From a bacterium (GTDB taxonomy: Bacteria; Planctomycetota; UBA1135; UBA2386): a stretch of 64,000 bases of DNA. The stretch is taken from the NCBI GenBank assembly GCA_024743115.1, contig JANSXC010000011.1, forward strand, positions 62,001 through 126,000. Reading direction: 5' to 3'. This document shows, piece by piece, positions 18,373 through 26,503 of the stretch (within the stretch, counting starts at the first letter, position 1; each line of letters starts with the position of its first letter). Both the position numbers and the translations under genes were made by a program. Below the pieces are notes generated by a model. That model did not search any database. It was not told the origin of the DNA and was given only the letters and a program-made list of their open reading frames with translations.

Positions 18373-19347
18373 ATGCCGCCGCGCCTCTCCCTCGTCGTCG
18401 TCAACTGGAACACGCGCGAGCTCCTACTGACGCTGCTCCGCCGGCTGCCGCTCGACGACGCACCGTGGCCGGCCGAGATCCTCGTGGTCGACAACGACAG
18501 CCAGGACGGCAGCGTCGCCGCGGTCGCGGCGGAGTTCCCCGCGGTGACGACCCTGCCGCAGTCGAAGAACGGCGGCTTCGCGTTCGGCGTCAACCGCGGC
18601 CTCGAACGTGCGACGGGCGAGTGGATCCTGCTGTTCAACACCGACGCGGACGCCGACTGGGCCAGCCTCGCACGGTTCGTCGAAGCCGCGGCTGCCGACG
18701 CCGAGACCTGCAACGGAGCAATCTACGGTCCCGGCATCACGGACGAGCTTGGCGCCCCGCAGGTCAGCACGTGGCAACGACACCTGCCGCGGCACTACCT
18801 GCCACAGGCGCTCTTCCTCGACCGACTGTTCCGTCGCGGCACCGCACCACGGGCAGAGAATGATCGGCCCACCGCGGCGGACGTCGACTGCGTGAGCGGC
18901 TGCGTGTTCCTGATCCGCCGCGCGGTGCTCACGGATGTCGACGGCTTCGACGAACGGTTCTTCATGTACTTCGAAGAAGCCGATTTCTGCGAACGCGTGC
19001 GCCAAGCGGGCTACCGCGTGCGCTGGCTGCCCGAGACGACGTTCGTGCACGTCGGCGGCCTCAGCGCCGAGGGCGCGGCGGTGCGGACGTTCCTGGCGTT
19101 CCGCGAGAGCTGCCTGCTCTACCACGCCGCGTGGCACGGACGACTCGCGACCGAGTGGGTGCGACTGTGCCTGCTGCTGAGCGCGACGATCCGACTGGTG
19201 ATCTGGGTCGGGCTCGCGCTGGTTGGCCGCGGCCGGCGCGCCGGACTCTACGCGCGCGCCGTCGGCATGCTGCTGCGGCCCGGGCTCGTCGGCCGACTGT
19301 GTCGCGAACCCCGCGCCACCCGCCTCGCGCGCGTGACCGACGATTGA
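18373..19347 (+). CDS. Glycosyltransferase family 2 (rhamnosyltransferase-like)
   Basis: 324 residues. GT-A fold motifs: LVVVNWNTRELLL at the start, ILVVDNDSQDGSV, KNGGFAFGVNRGLERATGEW and a DxD-like LFNTDADADW. A later segment, GCVFLIRRAVLTDVDGFDE followed by FFMYFEEADFCERVRQAGY, is typical of inverting GT2 enzymes that add deoxyhexoses to lipid-linked glycans. C-terminal hydrophobic stretches (LLLSATIRLVIWVGLALVG) suggest membrane association. It is 147 bp after the priming transferase on the same strand and ends 9 bp before a convergent GT2. Confidence 0.85.
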   Translation: MPPRLSLVVVNWNTRELLLTLLRRLPLDDAPWPAEILVVDNDSQDGSVAAVAAEFPAVTTLPQSKNGGFAFGVNRGLERATGEWILLFNTDADADWASLARFVEAAAADAETCNGAIYGPGITDELGAPQVSTWQRHLPRHYLPQALFLDRLFRRGTAPRAENDRPTAADVDCVSGCVFLIRRAVLTDVDGFDERFFMYFEEADFCERVRQAGYRVRWLPETTFVHVGGLSAEGAAVRTFLAFRESCLLYHAAWHGRLATEWVRLCLLLSATIRLVIWVGLALVGRGRRAGLYARAVGMLLRPGLVGRLCREPRATRLARVTDD

Positions 19348-19356
19348 GCGTCGGCG

Positions 19357-20115
19357 TCAGGAGCGCACCAGCGCCGTTCGCAGCAACAACCGCAGGTGTC
19401 CGAGGATCGTGCGCAGGATCCGCATCTTCGAAGCACCGAACTGCCGCACGCCGAGCGTGCACGGATGCTCGACCACCCGACCACCGCGCCGCAGCACGGC
19501 GATGAGCAGCTCGGCGGTGCCGAGGAAGCCGTCCTCCTTCAGCAGGAGACGCGCGACGCGGTCGCGGCGATACACGCGGAAGCAGCTGGTCCACGTGCGG
19601 ATCTCCGATCGCAGCAGCAAGCGGTAACAGCGTGACAGGGTGCGCGACAGCAGCAGCCGCCAGCCGGGCACGCCCGCGACCGCGCCGTCGGGGTGATACG
19701 GCGATGCAGTGACGACGTCGACGCCGTCGACGAAGCGCGCCAGCATCGGTCGCAACTCCTGCGGATCGTAGGACAGGTCGCCGTCGATCGACGCGCAGAT
19801 CGCGGCATCGGTGGCGCCGATGCCCGTGCGGATCGCGGCGCTGAGGCCACGGTTCTGTTCGTGTCGAACGCGCGTGGCCCAGGGCTTCCGCCCATCGTCC
19901 GCGTCGGAGCCGCCGCCAGCGACCGGCTCACAGAATTCCCCGAGACCCGCCCACGTCGCGTCCGAACTACCGTCGTCGACGAGCACGAACTCCACGTCGG
20001 CCACGTCCGCGAGATCCTGCCGCAACGCGACGAGCGCCTTCGTCAGCGCCGACAGACCCTGAGCTTCGTCCTTGAGCGGCACGATGACGGCCAGGCGCTG
20101 CGCGGTTGAGCTCAC
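19357..20115 (-). CDS. Glycosyltransferase family 2 (dolichyl/polyprenyl-phosphate mannosyltransferase-like)
   Basis: 252 residues from a GTG at 20115. Motifs LAVIVPLKDEAQGLSAL, VEFVLVDDGSSDAT, EQNRGLSAAIRTG and CASIDGDLSYDPQEL (DxD) place it with DPM1-type GT2 enzymes that load a sugar onto polyprenyl phosphate or act on polyprenyl-linked acceptors. CFRVYRRDRVARLLLKEDGF is the usual acceptor-side segment. It has no long C-terminal membrane domain. It sits 3' of the CapB-like gene on the same strand, 30 bp apart, and is probably the last gene of the Wzz-CapB-GT2 operon. Confidence 0.85.
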   Translation of the reverse strand: MSSTAQRLAVIVPLKDEAQGLSALTKALVALRQDLADVADVEFVLVDDGSSDATWAGLGEFCEPVAGGGSDADDGRKPWATRVRHEQNRGLSAAIRTGIGATDAAICASIDGDLSYDPQELRPMLARFVDGVDVVTASPYHPDGAVAGVPGWRLLLSRTLSRCYRLLLRSEIRTWTSCFRVYRRDRVARLLLKEDGFLGTAELLIAVLRRGGRVVEHPCTLGVRQFGASKMRILRTILGHLRLLLRTALVRS

Positions 20116-20145
20116 CGCCGCGTTGTACGCGGCGGCGGCGCGAAG

Positions 20146-20820
20146 CTACATGAGCTTCTCGACGATCGTCGGGACGTCGTGCACGAGCTCGTTGACGACC
20201 GAGCCGATCACGGGCGTGCCCAGCGAGCGCAGGTAGCCGATGTTGCGCTGGACGACGTCCGCGCGATGGCGATTGGCTTCGACGACCAGCACGACGGCAT
20301 CGAGCGAGCGCACGACGAGGCTCGCCTCGGGTGCGCGATTGAGACCCGGCACATCGACGATGCAGAGATCGTGATCGCTCAGCAGCTGCTTCAGGGAGTC
20401 GCGGAACACTTCACCCGTGAACGCCCAGAACGGGTCGAGGGGCTTGCCGGCGGGCAGGAGGTTGACCCCCGGCGCGACCTCGAGGCGGATCGCATCGCGC
20501 AGCGATGCGCGATCCGACAGGGCCTCGGCGAGGCCCGGCTCGGGCGTCGCGTGGAAGATGTCCGCGAGCGTGTCCTTGTTGCGCAGCGCCGCCTCGACGA
20601 GCGCGATGTTCTTGCCCTTACTGCCGAGGAACAGCGCGAGGTTGGCCGCGAGCGTGTTCGAGCCTTCGCCCTCGCCGATCGCGACGAAGCCGACGGACCG
20701 GTGCGTCTCCAGCACGCCGCGCTGCAGCAGGTTGGACCAGAGATAGCCGAGCTCGGTCGCAATGACCTCGGAACGGCGGCTCTTGGGATCGTGCCGCGTG
20801 ATCGCTTCGTAGCTCGCCAT
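20146..20820 (-). CDS. CapB/CpsD-like exopolysaccharide ATPase with degenerate nucleotide site
   Basis: 224 residues from the ATG at 20820; a GTG at 20826 is an alternative that overlaps the upstream stop as GTGA. The overall fold matches cytoplasmic BY-kinase/CpsD ATPases (SVGFVAIGEGEGSNTLAANL, then LCIVDVPG and VVEANRHRADVV). However, the Walker A signature GEGK(S/T)T reads GEGSNT at 51-56, so the catalytic Lys is Ser54, and the Walker A' aspartates (DADLR) read EAALR (76-80). The C-terminus lacks a Tyr cluster. It is likely a non-hydrolysing partner of the Wzz-like protein encoded just upstream, controlling chain length or assembly. Kinase activity seems unlikely. Confidence 0.75.
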   Translation of the reverse strand: MASYEAITRHDPKSRRSEVIATELGYLWSNLLQRGVLETHRSVGFVAIGEGEGSNTLAANLALFLGSKGKNIALVEAALRNKDTLADIFHATPEPGLAEALSDRASLRDAIRLEVAPGVNLLPAGKPLDPFWAFTGEVFRDSLKQLLSDHDLCIVDVPGLNRAPEASLVVRSLDAVVLVVEANRHRADVVQRNIGYLRSLGTPVIGSVVNELVHDVPTIVEKLM

Positions 20821-20822
20821 GA

Positions 20823-22466
20823 TCACCAGCCCCGCTTGCGCCGGTAGGCGTGGCGCTTGAGATTGCGGCCTTCGAGGCGGGGCATCACGCCGATGACCCC
20901 GAGCCCCTCGATGCCTTCGAGATCGTTGCGCGTCCGCACCACCGTGTCGGGCAGCGCCATGAGCAGCACCAGCCCGAGCCCGAGGAACAGCCCGACGAAC
21001 GTCGACGCGAGCAGGAACTTGCCGCGATTGGGACCGACCTTTTCGAGCGGCACCGACGCCGCCTCGGCCGGCTTGAGCGAACTGTAGTTGCCCTGGCCCA
21101 GCGCCTTCTTGCGCTGTGCGGCATCCCAGGTGATCTGCGCCGATTCGAGCGCCTGCTCGGCGAGCTTCAGATCCGCCGACAGCTTCTGGAACTCCGGTTC
21201 GAGATCCAGCACGCGCTTCAGCGCGACCTTGGCAGCCTTGTCGATCTCCTTGGCCGACGCGTGCTCCGATTCGAGCCGCGTGATGTCGTTCTGCGCCTCG
21301 CGCCGTTCCCGGTCCGCGTCGACCCAGGCCGGGTTCTCGACCTCTACGCTGATCTCCTCGGCGTTACGCTGATCCTCGCGCAGGGCGTTCATCGCGTCGC
21401 GCGTCGAACTGATCTGCCGCGTGTAGTTTTTGATCTCGGAGTTGTTGGGGTCGCGCAATCGCGCAGTCGCCTCGGCCCGCTCGACCATCAGACGCGCCAG
21501 CTGGCGATTGAGCTCCTCGAGCGCTCCGCTGGCAACGTCTTCGGGCCGTTTCTCGGTCTTCATGCGCTTGATCGCGTTCGGCCCTTCGAGCTGCTCGGAG
21601 AACTTCTGATAGACCCCACGCTTGATGTCGAGGTCGTCCTTCACCTTCGCGGCACGCGTCGCAGCATTGATCTCCGCTTCCTGCAGCCGCTCCTTGTCGA
21701 CCTCGAAGTCGGCGAGCTGGTTCTTCTTGAGGAACTCGCGCAGCGCATCGCGCGCACGATTGCGAACCTCGAGACTGGCCTTGGCGGTCTTCTCGGCGTC
21801 GTTGTAGGCCTCCAGATCGTCGTAGACCTCGATGTGGTACTTCCGCGCCTCGTCGAGATACGCCGACAGGATCTCCTGCGCGAGTTCGGGATTGTTGGCC
21901 TCACACGTCGCAACCAACACGTCCGTGAACCGCGGCCGATCGATCACGATCGTATTGCGCAGATGCTTGAGCGCCTCGTCCGGCGTCATGTCCTCAGTCT
22001 TGGTCGCGTTCCAGTTGCGCTGGATGTTGTAGAAGAACGCGCGCGCCGCCGATGCGCCCTCGGACGCCGGTTGATACGGCGCGAGGATGCGCTCGGGACC
22101 GACGCGCTTGACGACGCGCCGCAGCAGCTCGTCCGTGCTGAGGATGTAGGTCGCGGCCGTGCCGATCGTCTCCTGGCTGGTCTCGATCGAGCGGTTGGTC
22201 TCGACCCGCGTCGCCTCGGCGCCCGCCGCACTGAGCACGAACTTGCCGGTGCTCACGTACGAGTTGGCCGTCGTGATCGCGAGGAACGTGCCGACGAGGA
22301 TGCCGAACAGCGTCGTCCCGAAGATCAGATAGCGCGCCCGGAACACCGCGGCGAGCAGGCGCCGCAGCGGCAGGCCGCCGGGCTCCTCACCGGGGCGCAC
22401 GGGATGCATGCCCGCGAGCGCCTGGCGCGCGGTCTGCTGCAGTTCGTCGTTGATGGATTTCGTCAT
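20823..22466 (-). CDS. Wzz/GumC-like polysaccharide co-polymerase
   Basis: 547 residues. One membrane helix near 35-65 (ARYLIFGTTLFGILVGTFLAI), a long periplasmic part from about 170 to 450 dominated by charged coiled coil (VRNRARDALREFLKKNQ, QISSTRDAMNALREDQRNAEE), and a second helix near 490-515 (FLLASTFVGLFLGLGLVLLMA) preceded by a Pro/Gly segment. This two-helix plus coiled-coil layout is that of PCP-type chain-length regulators of Wzy-dependent export. The C-terminal tail ends RKRGW in the cytoplasm. Its stop overlaps the start region of the CapB-like gene, so the two are translationally coupled. Confidence 0.85.
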   Translation of the reverse strand: MTKSINDELQQTARQALAGMHPVRPGEEPGGLPLRRLLAAVFRARYLIFGTTLFGILVGTFLAITTANSYVSTGKFVLSAAGAEATRVETNRSIETSQETIGTAATYILSTDELLRRVVKRVGPERILAPYQPASEGASAARAFFYNIQRNWNATKTEDMTPDEALKHLRNTIVIDRPRFTDVLVATCEANNPELAQEILSAYLDEARKYHIEVYDDLEAYNDAEKTAKASLEVRNRARDALREFLKKNQLADFEVDKERLQEAEINAATRAAKVKDDLDIKRGVYQKFSEQLEGPNAIKRMKTEKRPEDVASGALEELNRQLARLMVERAEATARLRDPNNSEIKNYTRQISSTRDAMNALREDQRNAEEISVEVENPAWVDADRERREAQNDITRLESEHASAKEIDKAAKVALKRVLDLEPEFQKLSADLKLAEQALESAQITWDAAQRKKALGQGNYSSLKPAEAASVPLEKVGPNRGKFLLASTFVGLFLGLGLVLLMALPDTVVRTRNDLEGIEGLGVIGVMPRLEGRNLKRHAYRRKRGW

Positions 22467-22587
22467 GCCGTCGGGTGTCCGTCTCTTCGGCAGATCCTAC
22501 TGCGTGATTGACCGAAACGCCGATGCCGTGGCGATTCCAACTCAGGTCAGAGCTATCGTCGGGACGATGCCAGCAGGGAGCCCGACC

Positions 22588-24402
22588 ATGCCCCGCCCCA
22601 CCGCAGCAACCCGAACCGACCGTCGCCCGCGCGAATTCGCGCGCGTCCTCGGCCTGGCCCTCCTGGCCGGCTGCCTCCTGGCTAGCTGCGCGAGCCCGCC
22701 CCCGACAGAACCCGAACAAAACGGGCCGCCGGCCCCCGCGCCCGTGCGCGATGGCCTCGGCGCAGACATCGACTCGCAGGAGGTCACGACGTCGCTGTTC
22801 GCCAACTGGGACACGTTCGTCGATCCCGAGGGCTCGCCCGTGCTCTACGAGTGGAGCGTCGGCACGGTCGCAGGGCGCGACGACGTGCTCGAATGGACGC
22901 GCGTGGGCGGCGCCACCCGCGCGTCGATGAGCGTCGACGGCTCGGCAGCCGACGGCCGGACGCTACCGACGGACCGCTTGCTCTTCGTCAACGTCCGCGC
23001 AACCGACGTGCAAGGCAACCGCAGCCGCATGTCGTCGAGCGACGGCCTCGTACTCGGCGTGACGGGGCTGCCGTTCACCGCGATCGGGACCCGCCCGGGT
23101 GGCACGGGCGATGGCCGCGGAAACCAGGCCGGCACCACAGCAGGTGAAGTCGCCCAGGGCTACCACCTCGCGATCGAACGCTTCGGCACGACGTGGACGT
23201 TCGCGGAGCCCGCCATCTGCGGCCGGTTCGTCAACGGCGACTGGTGGGTGCTCGGGCCGGTAGACGTCGTCGGCATCACGCCGCGCTCCCGCAGGCAGAC
23301 CGGTCGCGGGCAGAACGGCCGCGTACTGCACGGTTCCATGGCCAATCCCGATCCGACGCGCGCCGTGCAAGGCTACGACAGCGCGATGTTCGGGCCCGAT
23401 CGTGAGGCCGGATACGACCACCAACTCAACGTCGCTCACCGCATCTCGCAGGATTCGCCGCTCCACCTCGACCCCGGCACTTCCCTCATCTCCGCGACGA
23501 GCCGCGCCGAAGCCGGAGCCCTGCCGCAGCTCGTGACCGCCGCGGTGCTCACGGTGCTGGCAGAACGCCCGCCAGCTGACGCGTTCCGGCCGCCCTACTG
23601 CGGCTCGGACAAGACCCCGCGTTGGCGCGCCGGCGACGTCGATCTCGGCAAACTCGCGCGCCTCGGCACCGTGGCGGGTGCCCCGGACCCGCGCGACCTG
23701 CTCGTGCGATTCGAACGCGTCTGGCTCGACCACATCCCGGGTTGGCGCGGCCGTTATCTGCACCCGAACGGCAACATGCCGGACTACGGTCGTGACATCG
23801 CGACACTCGTCGGCGACGCGGCGCTCGCGCTGCAGCTCGGCCACCCCGAAGACCGGACCCGCCCACTCGCTCTCGCGATGATCCAGCTCGGCATCGACTG
23901 CTACGGCATCGTGCAGGCCGGCGGCAGGTTCGTGGCCGACGGCGCGAGCGGTGCCGGTCGCAAGTTCGCCGTCGTGTTCGCCGGCACGCTGCTCGGCGAC
24001 GCGGAACTGCTGCGCTGCGCCCGCGAACGGAAGCTCGCGTTCGCCGAGGACGTCCAGACGTTCTACGTCGAGTCGACGGGCCAGGGCGAGGTCAACGGCG
24101 GCCATGGCGGCTACGGCCCGCGTGACATCGGGCTGGCCGAATGGGGGCAGATGCATCACGTATCACCCGAGCACGATCGCAAGGGCTGGACCGCCGACGT
24201 CTACCGCCGCAACGGCACCGCCAACACGTGGGTCGGCTTCGTGCTCGCGGCGCGGGCCATGGGGCTGCAGGAGGCCTGGGGGCACGACGCGCTGTTCGAC
24301 TACATGGATCGGTATCTGCAAACCGAGCCGCGGAACTCCTGGACGCGCAGCTGGAGCCCGTTCGCCGAGCGGATGTGGGACACCAACCGCATCGATCACT
24401 GA
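22588..24402 (+). CDS. Large lipoprotein of unknown function near the exopolysaccharide locus
   Basis: 604 residues from the ATG at 22588, chosen because an AGGGAG lies 8 bp upstream and it opens directly into a lipoprotein signal (LGLALLAGCLLASC). Residues about 55-140 look like a fibronectin-type or PKD-like beta domain (YEWSVG..., LLFVNVRATDVQGNRS). The remainder, about 150-604, is a helical globular domain with many Trp, His and Asp residues (NGHGGYGPRDIGLAEWGQMHH-like region near 510-525) resembling alpha/alpha-barrel glycan-active proteins. I do not recognise the family and no catalytic assignment is safe. Divergent from Wzz; a role in surface glycan processing is only contextual. Confidence 0.6.
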   Translation: MPRPTAATRTDRRPREFARVLGLALLAGCLLASCASPPPTEPEQNGPPAPAPVRDGLGADIDSQEVTTSLFANWDTFVDPEGSPVLYEWSVGTVAGRDDVLEWTRVGGATRASMSVDGSAADGRTLPTDRLLFVNVRATDVQGNRSRMSSSDGLVLGVTGLPFTAIGTRPGGTGDGRGNQAGTTAGEVAQGYHLAIERFGTTWTFAEPAICGRFVNGDWWVLGPVDVVGITPRSRRQTGRGQNGRVLHGSMANPDPTRAVQGYDSAMFGPDREAGYDHQLNVAHRISQDSPLHLDPGTSLISATSRAEAGALPQLVTAAVLTVLAERPPADAFRPPYCGSDKTPRWRAGDVDLGKLARLGTVAGAPDPRDLLVRFERVWLDHIPGWRGRYLHPNGNMPDYGRDIATLVGDAALALQLGHPEDRTRPLALAMIQLGIDCYGIVQAGGRFVADGASGAGRKFAVVFAGTLLGDAELLRCARERKLAFAEDVQTFYVESTGQGEVNGGHGGYGPRDIGLAEWGQMHHVSPEHDRKGWTADVYRRNGTANTWVGFVLAARAMGLQEAWGHDALFDYMDRYLQTEPRNSWTRSWSPFAERMWDTNRIDH

Positions 24403-24414
24403 TCCTGGGCCGGC

Positions 24415-25746
24415 TCACTCCCCGCAGGCAGACTCGACCGCCCGAACCGACTTCGGCGCCGCGTCCGTGAGCACGATTGGCCCCCGCTTGTCGACCAGCA
24501 CGTCGTCCTCGATCCGCACACCGATGCCGCGCAGCTCCGACGGCACGCTGCGGTCCCGTGGCCCGAAGTAGAGCCCGGGTTCGACCGTGAGGACGCTGCG
24601 CTCGGGCAGCGGCTGCGCGCGCCCCTGATCGTCCTCGTAGGCGCCGACGTCGTGCACGTCGCGGCCAAGCCAGTGGCTCGTGCCGTGCATGTAGAACGGA
24701 CGGTAGGCGTCCTTCTCGACCAGCCGCTTCACGTCGCCGCGCAACACACCGAGCTCGACGAGCCCCTTCGTCAGCGAGCGCACGCACGCGCGATGCGCTG
24801 CGTTCCATGGCGCACCGACCTTGCAGGCGCGAATGCCCGCGAGCTGTGCGCGCAACACGACCCGATAGACCGCGGCCTGCGGTTCGGTGAACCGTCCCGT
24901 CACTGGAAACGTACGCGTCACGTCAGCCGTGAGCCCGCCGATCTCGGCGCCGGCATCGATGAGTAGCAGGTCCCCGGCGCGGAGTTTCCGATCGTTGTCG
25001 TGATAGTGCAGCACGCACGCGTTCGGGCCGCCCGCGACGATCGACGGGTAGCCGTTGCGCGGGCTGCCCGCACGCCGAAACTCACCCTCGAGCGCGACCT
25101 GCACCTCATACTCGTGGAGCCCGGGCCTCGCCGCGGCCATCGCGGCGATGTGACCGCGGACCGTCGCAGCGGCCGCCGATCGCAGCGCGGCGAGTTCGTG
25201 ATCGTCCTTCTGCAACCGTAGCGCCGCGATCGTTGGCACGGGATCGATGATCGTCGGGTGCGCCACGGGCTGACGACGACGCCGCTGCGTCGCGAGCCTG
25301 GTGAACGCGGCAAACAGCTTCGGATCGAACGCCGCATCGGACATGAGCCGATGGAAGACCCGCTCGTGTGGCGCGATCAACGCCGGCAGTCGCTGCGCCA
25401 GCTCTTCGATCGGATACGCCTCGTCGACCCCGAACGACCGACGTGCGCCGGCGACCCCGAAGCGCTTGCCGTCCCAGATCTCACGCGCACGATCCCGTGG
25501 ACGCACGAACAACACGCTGTGGTGCGTGCCGCGCCCGGTCCGCCACGCGAACAGCACCGCGTCAGGCTCGGGAAACCCGGTCAGGTAATGGAAGTCACTG
25601 CCAGGTCGATACTCGAAGTGCACATCCCCGTTGCGCGTCGCTTCACGCGCGGTCGGCATCACGAGCAGGCCATCACCGAGCCGCTCGAGCAGGCGGCGGC
25701 GCCGTTCGTGATGGCGGGAAGGGTCGAGGACGGTATCGCGGCTCAC
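24415..25746 (-). CDS. pepP: Xaa-Pro aminopeptidase (aminopeptidase P, M24B)
   Basis: 443 residues from a GTG at 25746; the open frame extends further upstream but there it is Arg-rich antisense of the next gene. The N-terminal AMP_N domain (1-170; EYRPGSDFHYLTGFPEPDAV) is followed by the pita-bread domain. The five metal ligands are present with spacing like E. coli PepP: Asp264 (LLIDAGAE), Asp275 (TADVTRTF), His358 (GTSHWLGRDVHD), Glu389 (TVEPGLYF), Glu413 (GVRIEDDVLV). It removes N-terminal residues before proline with two metal ions, probably in the cytoplasm as no signal is seen. It is convergent with the preceding lipoprotein gene. Confidence 0.9.
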   Translation of the reverse strand: MSRDTVLDPSRHHERRRRLLERLGDGLLVMPTAREATRNGDVHFEYRPGSDFHYLTGFPEPDAVLFAWRTGRGTHHSVLFVRPRDRAREIWDGKRFGVAGARRSFGVDEAYPIEELAQRLPALIAPHERVFHRLMSDAAFDPKLFAAFTRLATQRRRRQPVAHPTIIDPVPTIAALRLQKDDHELAALRSAAAATVRGHIAAMAAARPGLHEYEVQVALEGEFRRAGSPRNGYPSIVAGGPNACVLHYHDNDRKLRAGDLLLIDAGAEIGGLTADVTRTFPVTGRFTEPQAAVYRVVLRAQLAGIRACKVGAPWNAAHRACVRSLTKGLVELGVLRGDVKRLVEKDAYRPFYMHGTSHWLGRDVHDVGAYEDDQGRAQPLPERSVLTVEPGLYFGPRDRSVPSELRGIGVRIEDDVLVDKRGPIVLTDAAPKSVRAVESACGE

Positions 25747-25811
25747 CGCTTGAGTGTGCCGTGCGCGGGGCGTGAGTTCACGCCTCGCGCAGCAAGCCGC
25801 GACGATCTCGC

Positions 25812-26270
25812 TCAGTTGAAGGGCACCTCGACGAACACGTCGGGGGTGTCCCAGCTGAGCGGCACGTCGACGAACACCGGGGTGAACCCGACCGCATCGA
25901 TCTCGAGCGTGATCACGACTTCGTCCTCGAACACGGAGGGGGACAGGACCGCCCGGCCCAGCGAGTCGAGCTGCATGCCGACTTCCGCGTCCGCGATCAG
26001 GAACTCGTCGAAGAACACGCGGCCATCGGGGCCGGTATCGAACCAGTCGAGGTAGGGGCTCGGGCAGATGCAGCCAGACCACTCGTTGTCGGCCTCGACG
26101 ATGCGGACCGAGACGCCTTCCCAGACGAAGTTCGTGATCGGGTCGTAGACCTCGACCTCGACCGACACGAGGCGCGACGTGCGCACCACCACCGGGTCGT
26201 TGCGATGCGCCCGCCGGCAGCCGACGAGCGCCATGGACAGCATCAACAGGAACAGGAGTTTGGTCTTCAT
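25812..26270 (-). CDS. Small lipoprotein, hypothetical
   Basis: 152 residues from the ATG at 26270, which opens a lipoprotein signal (MKTKLLFLLMLSMALVGC, lipidated Cys18). The mature part is beta-rich and acidic (VSVEVEVYDPITNFVWEGVS; FEDEVVITLEIDAVGF), resembling a single transthyretin/carboxypeptidase-regulatory-like sandwich. It ends 65 bp before the aminopeptidase P start on the same strand. No function is assignable. Confidence 0.65.
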   Translation of the reverse strand: MKTKLLFLLMLSMALVGCRRAHRNDPVVVRTSRLVSVEVEVYDPITNFVWEGVSVRIVEADNEWSGCICPSPYLDWFDTGPDGRVFFDEFLIADAEVGMQLDSLGRAVLSPSVFEDEVVITLEIDAVGFTPVFVDVPLSWDTPDVFVEVPFN

Positions 26271-26503
26271 CACTAGGCTCCGAGGGGGTTCAACAAGCCC
26301 TACACCCAGCGCAAGAAGGCAACCGGCGTGCCGTTTGGTTTCTGACGTTGCCCTTGGTTTTTCAAACACTTGGGGACGCTGGAGTGTCCTGCTGGCAGGT
26401 CACTTGCAGGCGGTCAATGTCGTGGTCTCGGAACGGTCCCCGTCCTAACCTCAGGGAACGCCTCCGCATCCGTCCCGCAAACTCTCGTCCCGGGAGACTC
26501 CGC

